DNA of 64,000 nt. Source: Rhodanobacter sp. GTDB taxonomy: Bacteria > Pseudomonadota > Gammaproteobacteria > Xanthomonadales > Rhodanobacteraceae. The stretch spans positions 1 through 64,000 of the forward strand of contig SCSE01000022.1 of NCBI GenBank assembly GCA_004298015.1, in the 5' to 3' direction. Both the position numbers and the translations under genes were made by a program. The number at the start of each line of letters is the position of its first letter. The stretch's first letter is position 1. This document shows, in pieces, positions 25,940 through 34,082 of this stretch. The notes beneath the pieces are model-generated. The model did no database searches, had not been told where the DNA came from, and saw only the letters and a program-made list of their open reading frames with translations.

Positions 25940-28090
25940 ATGAAACCTCTGCTTGCCGCGCTGCTGCTTGCGCTGGTGGCCTCGCCGGCGCTGGCGAGTA
26001 GCACCGTGGACACGACCTTCGTCAAAACCTCGGGCCCGCATGCCTTCAACGTGCGCGATCTGGTGATGATGGATCGGGTCAGCGATCCACAGTTGTCGCC
26101 GGACGGGCGCTATGCCGCGTTCAGTGTGCGCAGCACCGACTACGCGGCCAACAAGGGTGTCAACGCGATCTATGTGCTCGACCTGGCGGGCAACGGTGCC
26201 AGGCCGGTGAAGGTGGTGGACAAGGGCAGTGCTGCACGGTGGTCGGCGGATGGGCGGAGTCTGTATTTCCTGGCGCCTTCCCACGGGGTGAGCCAGCTGT
26301 GGAAGCTCGATCTCGCGCCTCATGGCGCGACCGGCCATGGGCGTTTCCTCAATCTCGACCAGATACCCGCGGGCGTACAAGTGAGCCACGGGGTACTGGA
26401 CATCAACGACTACAAGCTTTCGCCGCACGGCAAGCGTGTGCTGTTGTCGTATCAGGTGTTTACCGATTGCGCCACGCTGGCGTGCACCGAGCAACGCATC
26501 GAGGCGCGCAAGCAGGACAAGGCCAGTGGCACGCTGTACCACAAGCTGTTTGTGCGGCACTGGGATACCTGGGCCGACGGGCGGCGCAACCAGCTGTTTG
26601 TCGCGCGCTTTGATCCGCATGGCCAGTTGCCCGCCGAGCCGACCCTGTTGAGCCGAGGCATCGATGGCGATGTGCCGAGCAAGCCGTTTGGCGACGCCAG
26701 CGAATTTGCGTTTTCGCCGGATGGCCAGAGTGTCTACTTCGATGTGCGCATTGCAGGCCGGACCGAGCCGTGGTCGACCAATTTCGATATGTACAAGGTG
26801 CCGGTGAATGGTTCCGCGCTGCCGAAAAACCTCACCGCGGCCAACAAGGCGTGGGACGCCTACCCGGTGCCGTCGCCGGATGGCAAGACGCTGTACTACC
26901 TGGCGATGAAGACGCCGGGCTTCGAGTCCGACCGGTTTGCGATCATGGCCAGGAATCTGGCGACCGGCATTACCCGCGAGGTGGACCCGCATTGGGATCG
27001 TTCGCCCGGCGATCTGTCGATTTCCGCCGACGGCAAGACCTTGTATGCCACCGCGGATGACGAGGGTCAGCACCCGCTGTTTGCGATCCAGGTTGCCGAT
27101 GGCAAGGTGACGCGGCTGTCCGGCGATGGCACGGTGACCGGTTACTCCCGGGCAGCCGGCAAGCTGTTGCTGGCGCGCGACGACCTGAAACACCCTGCCG
27201 ACCTGTATACCCTCGATGGCAGCGGCGGCGAGCTGGCGCAAGTGACCCACTTCAATGCGGCCGACCTGAAGCAGGCGCAGATGGGTGACGTCGCGTTTTT
27301 CCGCTTTCCCGGCTGGCATGACCAGAGCGTGCAGGGCTACGTGGTCAAGCCGGCCAACTACCAGCCGGGCAAGACATATCCGGTCGCCTTCATCATCCAC
27401 GGCGGGCCGCAGGGTGCGATGAGCAACGGCTGGAGCTATCGCTGGAATCCGCAGACCTACGCCGGGCAGGGCTTTGCCGTGGTGACGGTGAACTTCCACG
27501 GTTCCACCGGCTATGGCCAGGCGTTTACCGATTCGATCTCCGGTGACTGGGGCGGCAAGCCGCTGGAGGATCTGAAGCGGGGCTGGAAGGCGGCGCTGGC
27601 GAAGTACAGCTTCCTCGATGGCCATCGCGCGTGCGCACTCGGTGCCAGCTATGGCGGCTACATGGTGTACTGGATGGCCGGTGTGTGGAATCGCCCGTGG
27701 AAGTGCTTCGTCGACCATGACGGCGTGTTCGACACCCGCGCGATGTATTACGACACCGACGAGCTGTGGTTCGAGGAAAAGGAAAACGGCGGCACCCCGT
27801 GGGCGCAGTCGGCGAACTACGAGCGTTTCAACCCGGTCGACCACGTAAAGGACTGGCGCGTCCCGATGCTGGTGGTGCATAGCGGCGACGACTTCCGCAT
27901 TCCGATCACCCAGGGGCTGGGTGCCTTCACCGCGCTGCAGCGCCGTGGTATCCCCAGCGAGTTCCTGACCTTCCCCGACGAAAACCACTTCGTGCTGAAA
28001 CCCCACAACAGCGTGCAATGGCACGACACGGTGAATGCGTGGCTGAAAAAATGGACGGCCAAGGATGCGCCAAAAGCAGGGTCAAACTGA
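25940..28090 (+). CDS. S9 family serine peptidase (prolyl oligopeptidase / acylaminoacyl-peptidase type)
   Basis: A 716-residue secreted peptidase. Signal peptide MKPLLAALLLALVASPALA, a beta-propeller built from repeated LSPDGR/SADGK/SPDGQ motifs (residues 45-430), then an alpha/beta-hydrolase domain with HGGPQG (oxyanion), the nucleophile in GASYGGYM, the Asp in HSGDDFRIP and the His in DENHFVL. It would release dipeptides or oligopeptides in the periplasm, typical of peptide-scavenging Xanthomonadales. Start chosen at the ATG preceded by AAGGA; the longer open frame is repeat-derived. A remnant of a second copy lies upstream. Confidence 0.95.
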   Translation: MKPLLAALLLALVASPALASSTVDTTFVKTSGPHAFNVRDLVMMDRVSDPQLSPDGRYAAFSVRSTDYAANKGVNAIYVLDLAGNGARPVKVVDKGSAARWSADGRSLYFLAPSHGVSQLWKLDLAPHGATGHGRFLNLDQIPAGVQVSHGVLDINDYKLSPHGKRVLLSYQVFTDCATLACTEQRIEARKQDKASGTLYHKLFVRHWDTWADGRRNQLFVARFDPHGQLPAEPTLLSRGIDGDVPSKPFGDASEFAFSPDGQSVYFDVRIAGRTEPWSTNFDMYKVPVNGSALPKNLTAANKAWDAYPVPSPDGKTLYYLAMKTPGFESDRFAIMARNLATGITREVDPHWDRSPGDLSISADGKTLYATADDEGQHPLFAIQVADGKVTRLSGDGTVTGYSRAAGKLLLARDDLKHPADLYTLDGSGGELAQVTHFNAADLKQAQMGDVAFFRFPGWHDQSVQGYVVKPANYQPGKTYPVAFIIHGGPQGAMSNGWSYRWNPQTYAGQGFAVVTVNFHGSTGYGQAFTDSISGDWGGKPLEDLKRGWKAALAKYSFLDGHRACALGASYGGYMVYWMAGVWNRPWKCFVDHDGVFDTRAMYYDTDELWFEEKENGGTPWAQSANYERFNPVDHVKDWRVPMLVVHSGDDFRIPITQGLGAFTALQRRGIPSEFLTFPDENHFVLKPHNSVQWHDTVNAWLKKWTAKDAPKAGSN

Positions 28091-28119
28091 GCCGACGTTC
28101 GGGACGGCAACGGTTTTGC

Positions 28120-28220
28120 GTAGGAGCGCACCCTGTGCACAAAAGGGGACTTCCTTCGGTCGTGCGCGATAGCTCTTCGCCACATCACGAAAGGCTATCG
28201 CGCACAGGGTGCGCTCCTAC
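28120..28220. repeat. REP pair (BIME), family A, long form
   Basis: A 101-bp BIME between the S9 peptidase and the RAYT gene. Its spacer is shared with the copies at 203, 20803 and 28733. The foot CTAC at 28217-28220 contains the stop codon of the RAYT frame. Confidence 0.9.
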
Positions 28221-28675
28221 AGCCACGTGGCGTTCCAATAGGGATAGTCGTTCACGTGTTCGACGAGGCCTGCACGTACGGGATTGGCCATGATGTAGCG
28301 CGCTGTCGTGGGGAGATCTTCGTCATGGCGCAGTGCGTGGTCGTGGAAACCGCGTGCCCAGATGCAAGGTTTCTTCATGCCGTGTCCGAGCCGCTTGCTG
28401 ACAAGGGATTTAAAGCGATTCATGATAGTCGACAGGTCATCGCGCTCGCCGAGTGCGATCAGGCCGTGCCAGTGATCTGGCATCAATACCCAGCACAATG
28501 CGTTCGCATCTCCCCATGTCCGGGATTCCATCATCAGCCGGCAGGCTGTGCGGGCGAACTCCGGCTCCAGGAAGTACGGGACGCGGTCTGCGGTGACGCT
28601 CGTCAACAGGTAGATCTACCCTGGCAGCGAGAGGCGACCCTTGCGGAGTGCCCGATGGCCTGCGGTGTCTTTCAT
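28217..28675 (-). pseudogene. REP-associated tyrosine transposase (RAYT, TnpA_REP-like) interrupted by an amber codon
   Basis: Read from the ATG at 28675, the frame gives MKDTAGHRALRKGRLSLPG, then TAG at 28618-28616, then IYLLTSVTADRVPYF and a complete RAYT core. The core has the HUH motif in MPDHWHGLIAL and the catalytic-tyrosine region ARYIMANPVRAGLV. Relatives usually have Q at the stop position (CAG to TAG is one change). A TTG at 28606 could initiate a shorter protein lacking the first beta strand. RAYTs process GTAG-footed REP hairpins as single strands, and this gene lies between such REPs, so it is the likely source of family A. Confidence 0.85.
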
Positions 28676-28732
28676 CCCAAAAATATGGGTGATCGAAGAC
28701 AAGCGTGCCAGCAGAAAACCACCCGATGACGT

Positions 28733-28990
28733 GTAGGAGCGCACCCTGTCCACAAAAGGGGACTTCCTTCGGTCGTGCGCGATAGCTCTTCGTCACGTGA
28801 CGAAAGGCTATCGCGCACAGGGTGCGCTCCTACAGGCGGGCAGAGCCATCGCGCACAGGGTGCGCTCCTACAGGCGGGCAGAGCCATCGCGCACAGGGTG
28901 CGCTCCTACAGGCGGGCAGAGCTATCGCGCACAGGGTGCGCTCCTACAGGCGGGCAGAGCTATCGCGCACAGGGTGCGCTCCTACAGGGC
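28733..28990. repeat. REP pair followed by a tandem array of REP units
   Basis: One forward REP (GTAG at 28733) faces a row of five inverted units. The TCGCGCAC cores start at 28811, 28849, 28887, 28925 and 28963, exactly 38 bp apart, each unit ending CTACAGGCGGGCAGAGC. The array ends 6 bp before the corA stop. Confidence 0.95.
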
Positions 28991-28995
28991 TTCGC

Positions 28996-30015
28996 TCAGA
29001 GCCATTTCGAGCGTTTCAGCAGGAAGAAGATGCCGCCGACTACGACCACCATCAGTGTGATCATGGCGGGGTAGGCCCAGGGTTGGCTGAGTTCGGGCAT
29101 GTGGGTGAAGTTCATGCCGTACCAGCTGGTGAGCAGGGTAGGGGCGGCGAGCATGGCGGCCCAGCCGGCGAGTTTTTTCATCACTTCGTTCTGGCCGAAG
29201 CTGACCAGCGACAGGTTGACGCTGATCGCCGCGGCGAGCATCTCGCGCATTGCGCTGATCGATTCATTGACGCGGAATACGTGGTCGTAGACGTCGCGGA
29301 AATACGCCCGCAGTTCGTCGGGAATCAGATTCGGGTGCAGTCGTACCAGCTGGCTGATGATGTCCTGCAAGGGTGCCACGGCGAGGCGCAATCGCATCAG
29401 CTCATGCTGCATGTCGTAAAGACGGCGCACCGTGTCACGGTTGAAGGTTTCGGCGAAGATGTCCTTTTCCAGTTGCTGCAGTTCTTCGCGGAAGTCGCGG
29501 ATGATCGGCGACATGTTGTCGACGATGAAATCGAGCACGCCATACAGGCCGTAGCTCGGCCCGAGCGCGAGCAGCTCCGGGGTGTGTTCGCAGGTTCGCC
29601 GGGCTGGCGCATAGGACAGCGAGGCGCCGTGACGCACGGTGACCAGGTAGCGTGGCCCCAGGAAGATATGGGTCTCGCCGAAGGCAAGGTGCCCCTCGAC
29701 CAGTTGGGCGGTCTGCACCACCAGAAACAGCGAGTCACCGTAGGTTTCGATCTTGGTGCGCTGATGGGCGTTGTGGGCATCCTCGATCGCCAGATCGTGC
29801 AGGCCGAACTCCTCCTGCAGTTTTTCCAGCAGGGCTTCGTCCGGTTCGTGCAATCCGACCCACACGAAGGTGTCCGGTTGGGCCAGGGTGTCGCTGATGG
29901 CGTCCAGCGTGATGTCGCCGATGCGTTTGCCATCCTTGTGGTAGGCGATGCAGTTGACCACCATGGGCTGGTCGGTCACGGCGGTGGCTGGTTCAGAGGT
30001 CGTGTTCAGGTCCAT
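28996..30015 (-). CDS. corA: CorA-like magnesium/divalent cation channel
   Basis: A 339-residue protein with a large cytoplasmic N-terminal domain, a long helix (residues 190-280) and two C-terminal TM segments. The pore signature YGMNF sits at the end of TM1, followed by the acidic loop HMPE and a basic C-terminus KRSKW. It imports Mg2+, Co2+ or Ni2+ as a pentamer. Start at MDLNTT by family length; the frame is open further upstream through GC-rich repeat sequence. It follows the corC/DUF4105 pair in the same direction, but a 346-bp repeat region separates them. Confidence 0.9.
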   Translation of the reverse strand: MDLNTTSEPATAVTDQPMVVNCIAYHKDGKRIGDITLDAISDTLAQPDTFVWVGLHEPDEALLEKLQEEFGLHDLAIEDAHNAHQRTKIETYGDSLFLVVQTAQLVEGHLAFGETHIFLGPRYLVTVRHGASLSYAPARRTCEHTPELLALGPSYGLYGVLDFIVDNMSPIIRDFREELQQLEKDIFAETFNRDTVRRLYDMQHELMRLRLAVAPLQDIISQLVRLHPNLIPDELRAYFRDVYDHVFRVNESISAMREMLAAAISVNLSLVSFGQNEVMKKLAGWAAMLAAPTLLTSWYGMNFTHMPELSQPWAYPAMITLMVVVVGGIFFLLKRSKWL

Positions 30016-30361
30016 CGACTCATGATGCCCGGCGGGGGGAGATCGGGCAATCGAGTGGGTCGGTGCCGAGCCGTGTGCGCTCCGGCGCTTCATCCTGCTC
30101 CGAGGGCGGTGAGTGAGTCGGCCCGCGGTGCGCGGCCTACGCAAGTGTTCGGTGCCGGTGGGGTGGGCACGGATTGCCGTGGCTTTGAGGGTGGTGTGTC
30201 GGCGCGCAGTGCGCGCCCTACGCGAGTGTTCGGTGCCGTTGGGTGGGCACGGATCGCCGTGGTTTCGAGGGTGGTAGGTTGGCGCGCGGTGTGCGCCCTA
30301 CGTGACGTACTCGGCCCGGGTAGGGCGGGCGCGGCCCGCCGTTGCGTTTTGCCCCAGGGTT
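30016..30361. repeat. Intergenic region with an 81-bp tandem repeat
   Basis: Two imperfect 81-bp copies (30118-30198 and 30199-30279) and about 40 bp of a third. Each contains GGCGCGCAGTGCGCGCC-like hairpin sequence and a GTGTTCGGTGCCG core. A half family B REP (GTAG at 30320) adjoins. No gene is supported. Confidence 0.85.
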
Positions 30362-31570
30362 TCAACGCTGGTGACGCAGGCCCCAGGCAAGCGCGAGCCA
30401 ACAGGGCAGGGCGAACAACAGCCATGGCTGGTTTTGCTGCACGGTACCGGGTAGCAGGTGCAACAGCACGGCGATCAGCATCGCCAGCAGTTGCAGCAGC
30501 AACAGGCTGTCGGCGAAGCGTGATGGGGCAATGCCGCGGCGTGCACGCCACAGCGCCGGCAGCAGCAGCCATGCCAGCGGATTGAACACCAGGAGGTTTG
30601 CGTTGGCCCATGCCGCGTGATGGCTGGTAAGCGTCCACAAGGCCAGCAGCAGCAGACCGACGATGCCGGCACACAGCAAGTACAGACTGCCGATCAGGAC
30701 GTGACCCATCGGCCATCGACGCCGGGTAAGCACGAGCACACCAGCCAGTGCCAGTCCGGCCAGCCCCAGTGGCCATTGCAGGTCGGGTGGGGATGCCGGC
30801 GGTGGCTGCAGGCGGTTGGCCGAGATTAACTGTTCGCGCTGTACCAGCGGCTGCGATCCGCCATGACCGTCGCTGACCCGTATCCGCCCCAATTGCGCTT
30901 GCAGCACCATCGGCAGAAAACTTTCCCGCCAGGCGTTCAGAGGCTGGTCGGCATACGGCCCCAGGCCCAGATCCATCGCCAGCATCAGCCACGGTTGCGC
31001 ACTCATCAGGCGGTCGGTCTGCTGGCGGTAGGTCATGCCGCCCGGCTGGACGCTGAGCTGGGTCTCGAGGATACCGCCGAGGGCGTTGTTCAGCGCGTCG
31101 CGTACGCGCGTGGTGCAGTTGTCGGCGTAGTAGTCGTAGTTGTAGCCGGCATTTTCCGGGCGCAGATTCCACAACAGGAAATCGCGCAACGCGGCAGCCT
31201 GTGGCGGCGTGAGCGCGAGGCGCTGGCGGGTGACCGAGCGGCCTGCCTGCGCGTAGTAGGCCTCCTCGCCCGCGGTGGCTTCGGCGTCCATCATGTAGCG
31301 CATGTGGCCACGGGCGAAGTTGAGGAAGAAATGCTTCTGGTTGAAGTCGAACACGCCGTAGTTGAAGTTGATCGCCTGCCCCGAGACGCGGTCGCGCAGC
31401 TCGATGGCATCGTGGCCAAAGCGCTCCCAGTAGATTTTTCCGGGGCCGTAAGTGACCAGCGAAACGTCGAGATCGGCGCCGGGCGCGTTGGCGACGCTGG
31501 CGTGAGCTGGTGCGATGGCGACCAGCAGGAGCCATGCGGACAGGATGATGGTGCGGCTGATCAGATTCAT
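30362..31570 (-). CDS. DUF4105 membrane protein (Lnb-like)
   Basis: About 402 residues. N-terminal signal peptide NLISRTIILSAWLLLVAIAPAHA, a DUF4105 domain with FGHDAIEL, NYGVFDF and YDYYADNCTTR (histidine and cysteine in the thiol-protease-like active-site positions), then five or six TM segments at the C-terminus. DUF4105 includes Lnb, an enzyme that transfers an acyl chain to the N-terminus of lipoproteins in Enterococcus. The gene follows corC, the place where lnt is found in E. coli, so a lipoprotein-modifying role is tempting but unproven. An alternative ATG is at 31579; neither has a good Shine-Dalgarno. Confidence 0.75.
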   Translation of the reverse strand: MNLISRTIILSAWLLLVAIAPAHASVANAPGADLDVSLVTYGPGKIYWERFGHDAIELRDRVSGQAINFNYGVFDFNQKHFFLNFARGHMRYMMDAEATAGEEAYYAQAGRSVTRQRLALTPPQAAALRDFLLWNLRPENAGYNYDYYADNCTTRVRDALNNALGGILETQLSVQPGGMTYRQQTDRLMSAQPWLMLAMDLGLGPYADQPLNAWRESFLPMVLQAQLGRIRVSDGHGGSQPLVQREQLISANRLQPPPASPPDLQWPLGLAGLALAGVLVLTRRRWPMGHVLIGSLYLLCAGIVGLLLLALWTLTSHHAAWANANLLVFNPLAWLLLPALWRARRGIAPSRFADSLLLLQLLAMLIAVLLHLLPGTVQQNQPWLLFALPCWLALAWGLRHQR

Positions 31571-31591
31571 GCGACTCATCGACGGGCTGGT

Positions 31592-31666
31592 GTAGGAGCG
31601 CACCCTGTGCGCGATGTTCTTTGCCTGCACCCGCGTAAAAGCATCGCGCACAGGGCGCGCTCCTAC
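31592..31666. repeat. REP pair (BIME), family A, short form
   Basis: Inverted GTAG-footed REPs between corC and the DUF4105 gene (minus strand). The CTAC end at 31663-31666 contains the corC stop codon. Confidence 0.9.
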
Positions 31667-32508
31667 GAGGGGCTTCGGGCGACGCGGAATTGCTGCACGC
31701 GGCGGTCGTCGGCTTCGGTGACCTGGAACAGGTAGCTGCCGATGGCGACTTCCTCGCCGACCTCCGGCAGGTGGCCGAATTCCGAGGTGACCATGCCACC
31801 GACGGTGTCGTATTCCTCGTCCGGGAATGACGATTCGACCCGTTCGTTGAAATCGGCGATCGGGGTCAGTGCACTGACCAGCCAGTCGCCGCCGGGTTGC
31901 TCGTGCATCAGTTCGGGCTCTTCCTCGTCATCATGCTCGTCGTCGATCTCGCCGACGATCTGCTCGAGCACGTCCTCGATGGTGATCAGCCCCGCGACGC
32001 CACCGTACTCGTCGACCACCAGCGCCATGTGGTTGCGTGACAGGCGGAATTCGGCGAGCAATACGTTCAGTCGCATCGATTCGGGAATCAATACGGCGGG
32101 ACGCAGGATCGCGCGGATGTCGAAATGCTCGGCGGCAGCGAAGAATTTCAGTAAATCCTTGGCCAGCAGGATGCCGAGGATCTCGTCCTTGTCGTCGCCA
32201 TGCACCGGGAAGCGCGAGTGACCGGATTCCACCACGGTCGCCAGGATGTCGGCCAACGGCGAGGCGGCGGCCAGCATCACGATCTGTACACGGGGGACCA
32301 TGACGTCGTCGACGTCCAGCTCGGTCACCTTCAGCGCACCCTCGACCATGGTCAGGGTGTCGACGGACAGCAGTCCGTTGGTTTGTGCAGCACGCAATTC
32401 CTCGATCAATTCTTCGCGGTTGCGTGGCTCGCCGGAAAACATGTGGCCCAGTCTGTCCCACCAGGTACGGTGAGCCGGGCCGCTGGTACTGCCAGGGTCG
32501 TCGTTCAT
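31663..32508 (-). CDS. corC: CorC/YbeX-type CBS-pair protein
   Basis: A 281-residue cytoplasmic protein with two CBS domains (from [11 protein letters not shown] and [12 protein letters not shown]) and a C-terminal CorC/HlyC domain ([23 protein letters not shown] cut here at domain level). It is linked to magnesium/cobalt efflux and, as YbeX in E. coli, to ribosome metabolism. It normally follows ybeY directly; here a four-gene polysaccharide operon sits between them. The last codons (RSPS) run into a REP, which provides the TAG. Confidence 0.9.
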   Translation of the reverse strand: MNDDPGSTSGPAHRTWWDRLGHMFSGEPRNREELIEELRAAQTNGLLSVDTLTMVEGALKVTELDVDDVMVPRVQIVMLAAASPLADILATVVESGHSRFPVHGDDKDEILGILLAKDLLKFFAAAEHFDIRAILRPAVLIPESMRLNVLLAEFRLSRNHMALVVDEYGGVAGLITIEDVLEQIVGEIDDEHDDEEEPELMHEQPGGDWLVSALTPIADFNERVESSFPDEEYDTVGGMVTSEFGHLPEVGEEVAIGSYLFQVTEADDRRVQQFRVARSPS

Positions 32509-32569
32509 GTGCTGCGGGTGCAGTGTTATGGACTGAAGGACGCAGTCTACAGTAAACCCGAGATGGGCT

Positions 32570-34066
32570 CTAACGGGCTGCGCCGGCGACGTTGCGTGCC
32601 GCTGCCTGGGTCGCTACCGGCCTGGACATGCCGCCCCAACCGCCACCGAGTGCCTTGTACAGGTTGACCTGGTTGACTGCCTGATCGAGCTCGAGGCCGA
32701 TCAGCTTCTGTTGCGCGGCATACAGCGAGCGTTGCGCGTCCTGGGTGGCAATGTAGTCGTCAAGCCCACTCTTGAAGCGTACGCGCGAAATGGCATAGAC
32801 GTGCTTGGCCTGGTCGACGAGGGCCCGCTGGGCGTGCAGCTCCGGCACGATATGGTCGCGCACGGCCAACGCATCGGCCACTTCGCGGAATGCTTCCTGC
32901 ACTGTGCCCTCGTAGGCTGCTTCGGCCCCGTTGAAACGTGCCTTGCTGCCGGAAAGGTCGTTCTTGTGCTTGCCCCAGTCCAGCAACGGCATCGAGACGG
33001 AAGCCGCGCCGTTCCACGCGGCCGATCCTGCCTGGAAAAGTCCTGCCAGATTGCCACTCAAGGTGCCCAGCACTGCCGTCAGGGCAATATTGGGGAAGAA
33101 AGCGGCGCGTGCCCGGCCGATATCCGCATTGGCGGCCTGCAGGCGTTCCTCCGCGGCGACGATATCGGGCCGGCGATCGAGCAAACCGGAAGGCAACCCG
33201 GCCGGCACATCGGTCAACAACGGTGCCTTCCACGCGCTGGGTGTGTCGTAACCTGCCGGCAGCGGCTGACCGATCAATACCGCCATGGCATCGATGTCCT
33301 TGGCGATGCGCATCTGCACTTCCTGGAGATCCACCTGTGCCGCATTCACCTGGGTTTGCGAGCGCCGCATGTCGAACTCCGACACCCCGCCATCGGCGTA
33401 GGCCTTCTTCATCACGCTGGCGTGTCGCTGTTGGTCCGCGAGGGTGTGCTGCGTCAGTTGCAGCAACGCGCGGTCGGCATTGAGCGCCAGGTACGCATTG
33501 GCGACTTCGCCGATCAGGGCCATGCGTGCGGATTGATAGTCGGCGCTACTGGCTTTGGCCAGCTTGGCTGACTCGTGCGTGATCGCGCGTTGGTGGCCGA
33601 AAAAGTCGAGCTCGTAGCTGGTCATCCCGGCCTGCACCTGATAGGTGTTGAAGGTGGACGCTTCGGTGCGATTGTTCTGCAACGGGCCGAGCGTGCCGTT
33701 CCCCGGCTGTTGCACCATGGCCGGCAAGCGTTGCCGTCCGGCATAACCTTGTAGGCCGATCTGCGGGAACAAGTCGGCGCGGGACATCCCATAGTCGGCG
33801 CGTGCCGCCGCCATGTTCGCGGCAGCTACTCGCAAGCTGCGATTTTTCTGCAAGGCGATCGAGATCAACTGTTGCAGTACCGGGTCACGAAAGAAGTGAT
33901 GCCAGCTGACGGGTGTCACGGCTGCAGGGTTTGCGGCGGCGGTTGGGGTGCCATGGTCTGGGTAGCTGCCGGGAACCGGCATCGCGGGCCGGTGGTAGGT
34001 GGGGGTCATCGAACATCCCACCAGCAGGCAACTGGCAACGGTCGCGGAAACGAGCAAAGGCTTCAT
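32570..34066 (-). CDS. Outer-membrane factor lipoprotein (NodT/OprM family)
   Basis: A 498-residue TolC-like channel. Lipobox LLVGC after a short signal sequence, then two OEP domains with the internal repeat typical of the family (for example RRPDIVAAEERLQAANADIG). It is 16 bp downstream of the PilZ-containing polysaccharide synthase gene and preceded by GGAGAG. With the HlyD adaptor at the head of the operon it could form the periplasmic and outer-membrane conduit for the polymer. It might also serve the ABC exporter at 41-44 kb, which has no outer-membrane partner of its own. Confidence 0.9.
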   Translation of the reverse strand: MKPLLVSATVASCLLVGCSMTPTYHRPAMPVPGSYPDHGTPTAAANPAAVTPVSWHHFFRDPVLQQLISIALQKNRSLRVAAANMAAARADYGMSRADLFPQIGLQGYAGRQRLPAMVQQPGNGTLGPLQNNRTEASTFNTYQVQAGMTSYELDFFGHQRAITHESAKLAKASSADYQSARMALIGEVANAYLALNADRALLQLTQHTLADQQRHASVMKKAYADGGVSEFDMRRSQTQVNAAQVDLQEVQMRIAKDIDAMAVLIGQPLPAGYDTPSAWKAPLLTDVPAGLPSGLLDRRPDIVAAEERLQAANADIGRARAAFFPNIALTAVLGTLSGNLAGLFQAGSAAWNGAASVSMPLLDWGKHKNDLSGSKARFNGAEAAYEGTVQEAFREVADALAVRDHIVPELHAQRALVDQAKHVYAISRVRFKSGLDDYIATQDAQRSLYAAQQKLIGLELDQAVNQVNLYKALGGGWGGMSRPVATQAAARNVAGAAR

Positions 34067-34082
34067 GTCATTCTCTCCGGGG

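Noticed and set aside
25721-28024. A 767-codon minus-strand open frame opposite the S9 peptidase
   Set aside because: It is antisense to a well-supported gene, has no recognisable motif and reflects third-position GC bias.
28811-28990. Direct repeats that could be taken for a CRISPR array
   Set aside because: Units are contiguous 38-mers with no variable spacers and each matches REPs elsewhere in the window; no cas genes are present.
28822-30585. A 587-codon plus-strand open frame
   Set aside because: It begins with translated REP units and then runs antisense to corA; its composition is a high-GC shadow.
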